Assembly: GCA_964649825.1 (NCBI GenBank)
Contig: CAZYQW010000108.1
Location: 124,001-188,000, forward strand
Length of the DNA stretch: 64,000 nucleotides
Origin: CAZYQW01 sp964649825
GTDB lineage: Bacteria > Planctomycetota > B15-G4 > JADJEK01
Direction of reading: 5' to 3'
In this document: piece after piece, positions 16,044 through 23,342 of the stretch
How positions within the stretch are numbered: position 1 is the stretch's first letter
Layout: each line of letters starts with the position of its first letter
The notes under the pieces: model-generated
Databases searched by the model: none
What the model saw: only the letters and a program-made list of their open reading frames with translations
What the model was told of the DNA's origin: nothing
Made by a program: the position numbers and the translations under genes

Positions 16044-18393
16044 GGCCGAACCGCCCCTCGGGGTACGCCACGAATCGGCGGTCCTCCTTGAGGACCACGC
16101 GCAGCAGTGCGATCGCCGCGTCCGACAGCCCGAGCCGGCGGCCGATCGTGGTGGGTCGCAGCGCGTCGCCGTTCTGTCGCAGCACTTCAGCCGCGCGGCG
16201 CGCGAACGCGTCGAGCCCGGGGTCGTCGACGGCCGCGACGTAGCCGCCGCCGAGGAAACGGAACCCACCCTGACGTCGGAGGAGGTCGCCGAGGAGGATC
16301 GCGGAGGGGGCCGCGTCGTCGGGCCAGGTCAGCGAAGCGACCAGGACATCGAGGCTCGTCACCCCGCCCGCTTCGTCGACCTTGGTGCGGGCTTCCTGGG
16401 CGATGCGGATCCGTTCGGAGTCGTCGTACGGGTGGCGCGACGCGAGGTCGAACTTCCCTCGCGCGACGCGAAGGAACGTCCTGCGACCGACAAGGGTGGC
16501 CGAGATCGCGCCGTCGCTCACCTTGCGCCGCTCTTGAACGCGCCGGCGCAGCTCCGCGTAGGTCAGCGGACCGCCCGACTCGGTGAGCACGGACTCGAGG
16601 ATCTCCGAGACGTGGTGGACCTGCTTGTCGCCTTCGGCCGCGGGAACGAACGTCCCTCGGCCGAGGTGACGGAAGCGGTCGTCGTCGCGGAGCACCGCGG
16701 CGAGCACGAACTCGGTGATCGCGGCGTCGAGGCCGTCCTTCTTCAGATCCGCCACGATCAGTGCGACGGAAGTCGGACGATGCGCCGCGCGCAGGACCAT
16801 CATCGCTCGAGCAGCCATCTGCTCGCGAACCTCCGGTGCGACGGAGAAGCGCTCGCGCAGATCGTAGAGGCCGCGCTGGATCAGCACGAACCGGTCGTCT
16901 CGGCAGAGGCGCAGCCGCACCTTCTCTTCGTTCAGGTCGGTGCGGCCGAACGGCGCGAGGGCGATACGACGCGCGATCTCCGCGTAGTGGAGCGGCTCGC
17001 CTGCGTCGACGAGGATCCGGCGCAGATCGTCGCCGAGGCCCTGCGACGGTGTCCGGACCAGGTTCTCGCCGTCAGGACCCGGGGCGATCTCGCGGTGGAA
17101 CAGCACCTCGCACAACGCACGGACGAGCGTCTCCCGCGGCTCGGGCACGTCGAGACCGCGAAGAACGTCGCCGGCCAGCGACCGGAGCGAGACCGACTCG
17201 CTCGTTCGGCGCAGGCGTTTTTTGAGCCGGGCGGCGAGCGTGTACAGCGTCGCGGCGGGTACGGCGGCGAGCCGGCCGTCCGACAACCGCGCGAGGCGGT
17301 GAGGCAGGAGGCGACCGAGCAGACGGCCGAGGCATTCCGGTGGAACGTCGCCGTCCTGGAAATACGGGCTCTCGATCAGCACGGCGGGCGGCGCCACGCC
17401 GCCGTGCGCGAGGAGCCGTTCGACCGCGCATTCGGAGGCCGCGTCGACCTCGCCGACGCTGAACCGCTTCAGCTTCGACCACGCGGAGTGCTCGATCTGG
17501 CAGGCGCGCGATTCGGTGATCCCCATGCGTCGCCCTGCCTCGGTGAGGGTGCACGGCGCCTCGCCGCCGAACCCCTCTCGCAGCTCGATCAACTGCCGCT
17601 CCTTGGGCTGCAGCCGTTCGAGCAATCGGCGCAGGACGGTCGCGAAGCCGGACCCGCCGGCCGCACCGACGTCCTGAAGGTAGCGGTCGAGCTCGACCTG
17701 GATCCGGCGCAGCGTCGCCTGGCCGAAGTTCCGGCGGTGGAGCAGATCGGACGTGGAGAGGCTCGTCAGGTCGGACAACGTGCGGACCCCGAGGTCGCGG
17801 CACGCTCGGCGGGCTCGCCGCGGGAGGTCGAGCGCGGCGATCGGGACGTGCGCCGCTTCTGGGTGCATCGCTCCGGACTCGTCGACTCGCTCCGGCGAGC
17901 GGAAGATGTTCGCGTCGTCGTTCCCGTCGCCGACTGCGCCGATCGCGGCGTGGATGGCGCGGTTGACCGAAGTCAGGGTCGTTTCGCCGAAGTTCCGCAG
18001 GCCGAGCAGGCGCTCCTCGCCCCGCGCCACGTACTCCGCCACGGTGACGATCCCCTCGCGCTCGAAGACGCGTCGCGCGCGGTTCGAGATCGGGAGGTTC
18101 GCGAGGGGAGTCTCACGCAGTGCGGCGGGGACATCGACCGGGAACTCCGGCGACGACGCCACGGGATGCTCGCGATGGAACACGTGGAGTACGGAACGTA
18201 CCTCCCGGAGGCAGGTGTGCCCGAAGCCCCTGAGCGTCAGAAGGTCCGCGTCGGTCCACGACTCGAGGTCGGCCGCCGTCTCGATTCCGGCCTCCCCCAG
18301 ACGAGCGCGGGTCCGGTTCGACAGCGGTAGCGCCGCGATCGGGGTGTTCACGCGAACGTGGGTGTCGGTACTGTCTCGGGTCGCGTCCGCCAT
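16021..18393 (-). CDS. Fusion protein: three alpha-CTD-like HhH domains, sigma region 4-like HTH, five winged-helix (HARE-HTH-like) repeats
   Basis: A 790-residue soluble protein. Residues 17-70, 95-148 and 183-236 are three copies of a module like the RNA polymerase alpha C-terminal domain: PIAALPLSNRTRARL, then LLTLRGFGHTCLREV; PLANLPISNRARRVF, then LLGLRNFGETTLTSV; PIAALDLPRRARRAC, then LLHRRNFGQATLRRI. Residues 252-311 resemble sigma70 region 4 (LQPKERQLIELREGFG, TLTEAGRRMGITESRACQIE). Residues about 455-785 hold five repeats ending with patterns such as RFVLIQRGLYDL, RFRHLGRGTFVP and TFLRVARGKFDL, like the HARE-HTH/RpoE-delta winged helix. A DNA-contacting transcription factor is inferred. 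ATG 18393 is chosen; a TTG 12 bp upstream has the better placed GGAG. Confidence 0.8.
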   Translation of the reverse strand: MADATRDSTDTHVRVNTPIAALPLSNRTRARLGEAGIETAADLESWTDADLLTLRGFGHTCLREVRSVLHVFHREHPVASSPEFPVDVPAALRETPLANLPISNRARRVFEREGIVTVAEYVARGEERLLGLRNFGETTLTSVNRAIHAAIGAVGDGNDDANIFRSPERVDESGAMHPEAAHVPIAALDLPRRARRACRDLGVRTLSDLTSLSTSDLLHRRNFGQATLRRIQVELDRYLQDVGAAGGSGFATVLRRLLERLQPKERQLIELREGFGGEAPCTLTEAGRRMGITESRACQIEHSAWSKLKRFSVGEVDAASECAVERLLAHGGVAPPAVLIESPYFQDGDVPPECLGRLLGRLLPHRLARLSDGRLAAVPAATLYTLAARLKKRLRRTSESVSLRSLAGDVLRGLDVPEPRETLVRALCEVLFHREIAPGPDGENLVRTPSQGLGDDLRRILVDAGEPLHYAEIARRIALAPFGRTDLNEEKVRLRLCRDDRFVLIQRGLYDLRERFSVAPEVREQMAARAMMVLRAAHRPTSVALIVADLKKDGLDAAITEFVLAAVLRDDDRFRHLGRGTFVPAAEGDKQVHHVSEILESVLTESGGPLTYAELRRRVQERRKVSDGAISATLVGRRTFLRVARGKFDLASRHPYDDSERIRIAQEARTKVDEAGGVTSLDVLVASLTWPDDAAPSAILLGDLLRRQGGFRFLGGGYVAAVDDPGLDAFARRAAEVLRQNGDALRPTTIGRRLGLSDAAIALLRVVLKEDRRFVAYPEGRFGLSGSNAR

Positions 18394-18549
18394 GCGCCGG
18401 CCCAATCTCCAAGCCGCCTAGTTCCCCGCGTCTCACGATTGGGCCGCGGCGAGTGCGAGAAGGCACTTTTCCTCGCAGAACTCTTATCGAGAAAGGCGGT
18501 TCTGGAAATGAAGGCGTTCCCGGGAGCGCAGAACTCCGGGGCCAAAACG

Positions 18550-18627
18550 CGAAGCGGCTCCCACCGCCCGGGCACCGAGGCACCGGGGGTGCACCCGGGC
18601 ATGACCGAGTCGGAGGGAGCCGCTTCG
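18550..18627 (-). terminator. Long nested stem-loop downstream of bcp
   Basis: A perfect 13-bp inverted repeat (CGAAGCGGCTCCC at 18550-18562, GGGAGCCGCTTCG at 18615-18627) encloses a second stem (GCCCGGG 18566-18572 with CCCGGGC 18594-18600, plus CACC/GGTG). Read on the minus strand it starts 33 nt after the bcp stop and is followed by CGTTTT, so it is a plausible intrinsic terminator for bcp. At 78 nt it is larger than usual. Confidence 0.55.
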
Positions 18628-18659
18628 TGGGTCCCGAGAAGCGCGGGACGGGGGGGCGT

Positions 18660-19166
18660 TCAGAGCTCGCGCAGCGCCGCGAGGACCTCTTCCGCGTGAC
18701 CGTCGACCTTCACCTTCGGGAAGACCTTGCGGACGATCCCCTTCTTGTCGATCACGAACGTCGAGCGGATGATGCCCATCGTCCGCTTCCCGTACTGGAC
18801 CTTCTCGCCCCACGCGCCGTATTTCTCGGCGACGGCGTGTTCCGGGTCCGACAGCAGCTTGAACGGTAGACCGAACTTTAGCGCGAACTTGGAGTGCGAA
18901 TCGATGGTGTCCGGGCTGATCCCGACCACCAGCGCGCCGAGGTCCAGGAACTTCGCCTCGTTCGCCGCGTCGCGAAACGCGCAAGCCTCCGTCGTGCAGC
19001 CGGGGGTCATGTCCTTCGGGTAGAAGTACAGCACGACGTTCTTGCCCTTGAGCTTGGACAGCTTGACTTTGGACCCGTCTTGATCGGGCAGCGTGAAGTC
19101 CGGCGCCTTCTTTCCCTCCGCAACGGTCGAGGTCGCGTTGCTCTTCTCGGAAGCAGTCTGGCTCAT
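18660..19166 (-). CDS. bcp: Thiol peroxidase / peroxiredoxin, Bcp (PrxQ) type
   Basis: A 168-residue cytoplasmic peroxiredoxin that reduces peroxides using thioredoxin. APDFTLPDQDGSKVKLS leads the domain; the peroxidatic Cys57 and resolving Cys62 are in TPGCTTEACAFRD, the five-residue spacing of PrxQ/Bcp. Later TFVIDKKGIVRK is typical. I start at ATG 19166 (MSQTASEK); an in-frame extension to 19241 adds non-conserved residues. A low-complexity Ser/Thr N-terminal tail of about 18 residues precedes the domain. A strong hairpin follows the stop. Confidence 0.93.
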   Translation of the reverse strand: MSQTASEKSNATSTVAEGKKAPDFTLPDQDGSKVKLSKLKGKNVVLYFYPKDMTPGCTTEACAFRDAANEAKFLDLGALVVGISPDTIDSHSKFALKFGLPFKLLSDPEHAVAEKYGAWGEKVQYGKRTMGIIRSTFVIDKKGIVRKVFPKVKVDGHAEEVLAALREL

Positions 19167-19609
19167 GACGTTAAGCTTTTCCGTTCTAAGGTTTTGAAGT
19201 TGAGCTTCCCGGTCGAAGAACGAGTCAGGTCCCCGTTCCAACTGCTGAAACCCGCGGCGTGAGCGAAACCGCGGTTTTACCAGGAATCGCCGGCTCGTGC
19301 AAGGATCGTCGCGGAGGGGGAAAGAGGTGGGGGAGCGCGGAGAAGGGCGGCCTGGAGGCAGCCGAAGGGCGAATCCGAAAAAGCGGGAAAACGTCGCCCC
19401 GATCGGGAACCGACCGTCGACGCCTTCGTACCAATGGCGCGCTTCACCCGTGAAGCATTGATGTTAGAGCGATCAGGCATCGAGGGCCCGGTGTTCGGGC
19501 CCCGCCGGCGCGGGCGTTGGCAGCGGCCGTCTGCGTCGGTGCTTTCGCGGAAGGAGCGGGTCCTCCGATCGGGAGGATTCGCTCCTTCTTTTCGTGCATC
19601 GGGAACGAA
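19167..19609. other. 443-bp intergenic region
   Basis: Between two minus-strand genes. It should contain the bcp promoter: an A/T-richer stretch near 19165-19200 precedes the start. Three inverted repeats are visible: CTTCAC-CC-GTGAAG at 19442-19455 (operator-like), GGGCCCG-GTGTT-CGGGCCC at 19484-19502, and a 14-bp stem at 19553-19585. No open reading frame here has convincing coding character. Confidence 0.4.
19553..19585. terminator. 14-bp stem-loop downstream of the kinase gene
   Basis: GGAGCGGGTCCTCC (19553-19566), loop GATCG, GGAGGATTCGCTCC (19572-19585). On the plus strand all 14 pairs form (two G-U) and TTCTTTT follows, which is the form of a plus-strand terminator. On the minus strand, where the kinase gene stops at 19610, the stem has two A-C mismatches and only TTCC follows. 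The kinase is the nearest gene, so orientation is puzzling. Confidence 0.4.
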
Positions 19610-21004
19610 TCACCGGTCGGCCAGGGAGCGTATCTGTCCGGAAACCGGACGACCCTCGAAAGTGGGCGCCGTTGTCACCGGAGGGGTCCAAGCGGTCCCG
19701 GGCGGGCCGGAGGAAGTCGGCCACGGTTCCGCCGGCTGCGGGAGCGGCCCGAGTCGAGCCGCCGGCGGCCGGCGGAGCTCTTCCGGCCGCGGCGGGAGCG
19801 ACCCGCCTTGTCGCGGAGCCGGCCCGAAGCGGCGCGGCGTCTTCGACGCGTGATCCGCGTCGTTGCCCTCCAACCCGGGCAGGGGCTTCGCCATCACGAT
19901 GGCGAGCAGGAAGCCGGCCGCGCCCGCCGCCGCGATCGTCTTCATCCCCGACCGGGACCGGGTGCGAAACGGCCAGGACGCCGCGGTCCGGACCGATTGG
20001 ATGAGCTCCGGGGTGAGCGCAAGCGACGTCGATTCGTTCGTGTTGAGCGTGCGGGCCGCGGCGCGCAGGTCGCGCACCATCTCGCCGGCCCGCGCGTACC
20101 GCTTGTCCGGGTCCGGGTGCGCGGCGCGCTCGACGACGCGATCGAGCGCGGACGGGACCGACGGTTCGACCGCCCGCGCCCGCGGCCGCTCGCCAACCCG
20201 GATCGCGTCGATCAGCTCGCCGATGTCCTCGTGCGGGAACGCGGGCCTCAGCGTCAGCATCTCGAAGAGGGTGAGCCCCGCCGCGTACAGGTCGACGCGT
20301 GGATCGAGGCTGCCCGGCCCGGCCGAGCCCAGGGACTCCGGCGGCATGAACCGCAGAGTCCCCGGCGACAGGATGTCCGGCGTCCGCCGCGCCGCGTTCG
20401 AGTCGCCCGCGATTCCGAAGTCGACCAGGACCGGCCGGCCGCGAGTGTCGATGATGACGTTCGACGGCTTCACGTCGCGGTGGACGAGACCCGCCTGGTG
20501 GACGTCCGCGAGCGCGGACGCGATCGCCTCGGCGACCACCGTGCATGCGAGGTTGGCGCGATCGGGATCGCCCCCGAAGCGGCCGAAGTAATGGCCGAAC
20601 CGGCTCTCGTCGACGGCCAGCGCGCCGCAGATCGATCGTGAGAGCGGCTCGCCCTCGACGAACGCCATCGTGAAGTAGGGTCGCCCGTCGCACGTGCCGA
20701 AGGAGTGGATCGGCACGATGTTCGGATGCTCGAGCTGGGCGAGCGCTCGGGCCTCGCGCCGGAATCCCTCGATCGAGCTCGCGTCGTCGGTTCGGTGGGC
20801 GGCCAGCATCTTCAGCGCGACTCGGCGATCGAGATCGCGCTCGCGCGCGAGGAAGACGATCCCCATCCCCCCCGAGCCGAGAACGTCGATGACGTCATAG
20901 CCCTCGACGCGGGGCAGGGTGGGCGCGGATGGGCTCCGCCGGCCGGGCGGCGGTCGGTCCGAAAACGACGAGCCGTCCCCGACCTCGGGACGGCGCTGCG
21001 TCAC
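19610..21004 (-). CDS. Membrane-anchored Hanks-type Ser/Thr protein kinase
   Basis: A 464-residue kinase. The ATP loop is GSGGMG (43-48), the catalytic Lys is Lys65 (VALKML), the catalytic loop HRDVKPSN has Asp177, the metal-binding motif is DFG (195-197), and the activation segment ends PPESL. A single transmembrane helix (about 355-372, AAAGAAGFLLAIVMA) is followed by a Pro-rich exterior tail of about 90 residues with no recognised sensor domain. This is the plan of PknB-like kinases. The GTG start at 21004 is supported by GAGGAG 5-6 nt upstream; a longer in-frame reading runs through the neighbouring peptidase gene and is spurious. It follows the S9 peptidase gene by 104 bp on the same strand. 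Confidence 0.92.
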   Translation of the reverse strand: MTQRRPEVGDGSSFSDRPPPGRRSPSAPTLPRVEGYDVIDVLGSGGMGIVFLARERDLDRRVALKMLAAHRTDDASSIEGFRREARALAQLEHPNIVPIHSFGTCDGRPYFTMAFVEGEPLSRSICGALAVDESRFGHYFGRFGGDPDRANLACTVVAEAIASALADVHQAGLVHRDVKPSNVIIDTRGRPVLVDFGIAGDSNAARRTPDILSPGTLRFMPPESLGSAGPGSLDPRVDLYAAGLTLFEMLTLRPAFPHEDIGELIDAIRVGERPRARAVEPSVPSALDRVVERAAHPDPDKRYARAGEMVRDLRAAARTLNTNESTSLALTPELIQSVRTAASWPFRTRSRSGMKTIAAAGAAGFLLAIVMAKPLPGLEGNDADHASKTPRRFGPAPRQGGSLPPRPEELRRPPAARLGPLPQPAEPWPTSSGPPGTAWTPPVTTAPTFEGRPVSGQIRSLADR

Positions 21005-21108
21005 CGAACTCTCCTCAGGGTGTGGGTTCCTTGGGTGCCAGGTCCACCCGATACGTGACCGCGTTGGGTGTCGACCCTTCTGTCGGTTTTTTGGATGCCG
21101 GACCTGAG

Positions 21109-23148
21109 CTAGTTCGTATTCGGCTTGCAGAACCGGTCGACCCAGTCGAAGAAGACGCGGTGCCAGAGGACGCCGTTCTGCGCCCCGAGGACCCAGTGAC
21201 CCTCCTCCGGGAAGTAGAGGAAGCGGCTCGGGACGCCGCGGAGCCGAGCGGCGGTGAACGCCTGCATGCCTTCGCCGACCGGAACCCGGTAGTCCTTCTG
21301 CCCGTGGATCACGAGCAGCGGAGTATCCCACTGGTCGACGAAACGGTGCGGGGAGTTCGCGTCGTACGCCTTCCGAGCGTCGTCGGACTTCCAGTACGCC
21401 TCGCCCACGTCCCAGTTCGAGAACCAGAGTTCCTCGGTGGTTCCGGACCAGCTCTCGAGGTTGAACAGGCCGCAGTGTGCGACCATCGAGCAGAACCGAT
21501 CGTCCTGGTCGTGACCCATCAACCAATAGACGGAGTACCCGCCGAAGCTCGCGCCCACCGCCGCCGTCCGCTTCCGGTCGACGTACGGCTCGCGGAACAT
21601 GTCGTCGGTCGCGTCGAGATAGTCCTGCATCGCGGCGCCGCCCCAGTCGCGGCTGATCGCGTCGTTCCACGCCTGGCCGAAACCGGGGAGGCCGCGGCGG
21701 TTCGGAGCCACCACGATGTAGCCGTTGGCGGCCATCAGGTGGAAGTTCCAGCGGTAGCTGAACCACTGCGTGATGGGGCTCTGCGGGCCGCCCTGGCAGT
21801 AGGTGAGCATCGGATAGGAAGCCGACTCGTCGAAGTCGGGCGGGTAGATCACCCAGCAGTGGAGGTCCTTTCCGTCCCGCGTCTTGACGAACCGTTCCTT
21901 CACGGTGGGCAGCTCGAGCTTCGCGAAGACGTCGTCGTTGACGTGGGTGATCACCTCGGGCTCGCCGCCGGCGGCCGGGATGCGCGCGAGCTCGTACGGC
22001 CGCTCCGTCGTGCACTGGGTGGCATAGATCGTCTTGCCGTCCGGGCTCACCGTCGCGCCGGTCAGGTTGTGACGCCCGCGGGTGAGGAGCGTGACGGTCC
22101 CCGTCAGGTCGACCCGGAAGAGCTGTTCCGTGCCGCGGACCGGCGAGCTAAAGACGAGCGAGCTCGAGTCCGGGTCCCAGCTCATGTCGCCGACCCAGTG
22201 GTCGAAGGCCGCGGAGAGGTCGCGGATCGCGCCATTCGCGCGGTCGTACAGCATCAGCCGCTCCTTGTCCGCCTCGAACCCGGCGCGCTCCATGCTGTGG
22301 AACGCGATCCACCTCCCGTCGGGCGAGTAGAGCGGGTTGCGATCGAAGCCATCCATGCCGTCGGTGATGCAGCGCGCCTCGCCGCCGCCGGCCGGCACGA
22401 GGTAGAGGTCGCTGTCCGTGCTCGCCTCCGGGTCGTCATCGAGTTTCGCGGTGTAGCAGAGCTCCGTGCCGTCGGGCGACCACGCGATCTGCTCGCCGCC
22501 TCCGAACGGAACGAGCGGCGTGGCGACGCGCATCCCTTCCATGAGGTCTCTCGGCCCGGTGCCATCGATCGACGCCACGAACAGGTGCGAGTAGGTCCCC
22601 TCGTACCAGTGGTCCCAGTGGCGATAGAGCAGGTCGTCGACAATGCGCGCGTCCGCTTTCGGCAGGTCGGGGTAGATGTCCTCGAGCTTTTTGTCGAGCC
22701 GCACGTCCGAGGTGAACGACAAGTGCGTGCCGTCCGGAGAGACCGCGAGGTTCGCCACGCCCTCCTTCACGTCGGTGATCGCGATCGCCTCGCCGCCGAA
22801 CGGGCTGATGGAGTGGACCTGCGGCTTCTCGCCGCGTGTCGCGATGAAGTAGATCGTCTTGCCGTCCTTCGACCACTTCGGGTTCGAGTCCGACTTCTCG
22901 TGCGTCGTCAGCCGGCGCGCCGACAGGTCGCCGAGGTCGAGCACCCAGAGGTCGCCGTTCCCCTTGTTCTCCGCCAAGTCGTAGCGCGTGACCTTGTAGA
23001 CGATGAGCTTCCCGTCCGGCGACACTTCGAACTCGCCGAATCGCCCCAGCTTCCAGAGCAGCTCGGGGGTCATACGGGTCTCGTCCTCGGCCCCGGCAAA
23101 CGTGGAGAGGAGAGTGGCGGTAACGAGCACGGCAACGATACGGAGCAT
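21109..23148 (-). CDS. Exported S9-family prolyl oligopeptidase-like peptidase
   Basis: A 679-residue serine peptidase with a signal peptide (MLRIVAVLVTATLLSTFAGA). Residues 30-400 form a WD40-like/TolB-type beta-propeller (repeated VSPDGK segments); the C-terminal alpha/beta-hydrolase domain has Ser534 in GASFGGYS, Asp619 in HGQKDYRVP and His651 in EEGHWVLG. The family includes acylaminoacyl peptidase and dipeptidyl peptidases; exported members degrade peptides. It is divergent from the FG-GAP protein gene and may be co-transcribed with the kinase downstream. Confidence 0.92.
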   Translation of the reverse strand: MLRIVAVLVTATLLSTFAGAEDETRMTPELLWKLGRFGEFEVSPDGKLIVYKVTRYDLAENKGNGDLWVLDLGDLSARRLTTHEKSDSNPKWSKDGKTIYFIATRGEKPQVHSISPFGGEAIAITDVKEGVANLAVSPDGTHLSFTSDVRLDKKLEDIYPDLPKADARIVDDLLYRHWDHWYEGTYSHLFVASIDGTGPRDLMEGMRVATPLVPFGGGEQIAWSPDGTELCYTAKLDDDPEASTDSDLYLVPAGGGEARCITDGMDGFDRNPLYSPDGRWIAFHSMERAGFEADKERLMLYDRANGAIRDLSAAFDHWVGDMSWDPDSSSLVFSSPVRGTEQLFRVDLTGTVTLLTRGRHNLTGATVSPDGKTIYATQCTTERPYELARIPAAGGEPEVITHVNDDVFAKLELPTVKERFVKTRDGKDLHCWVIYPPDFDESASYPMLTYCQGGPQSPITQWFSYRWNFHLMAANGYIVVAPNRRGLPGFGQAWNDAISRDWGGAAMQDYLDATDDMFREPYVDRKRTAAVGASFGGYSVYWLMGHDQDDRFCSMVAHCGLFNLESWSGTTEELWFSNWDVGEAYWKSDDARKAYDANSPHRFVDQWDTPLLVIHGQKDYRVPVGEGMQAFTAARLRGVPSRFLYFPEEGHWVLGAQNGVLWHRVFFDWVDRFCKPNTN

Positions 23149-23342
23149 GAGGCGTCCTTCCCTCGAGGGTCGTTCGGGAACGGCAAAGGCGGGAGACAGC
23201 GTAGGTGCCGGGTCGTCGCCGCGCTACGGGTTCCCGGGCGGCTCCTTCTCTCGGCGCGCCGATCCCGTTCGCGCTCGGCGGGGCCGGCGACGGAGGCGGG
23301 GTTCGGATATGCTCCTCGACTCGAGAACCGTCGAGGAGCACC

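Noticed and set aside
21005..22015. N-terminal extension of the kinase frame
   Set aside because: It lies inside the S9 peptidase gene in another frame; the GTG at 21004 has a good ribosome site.
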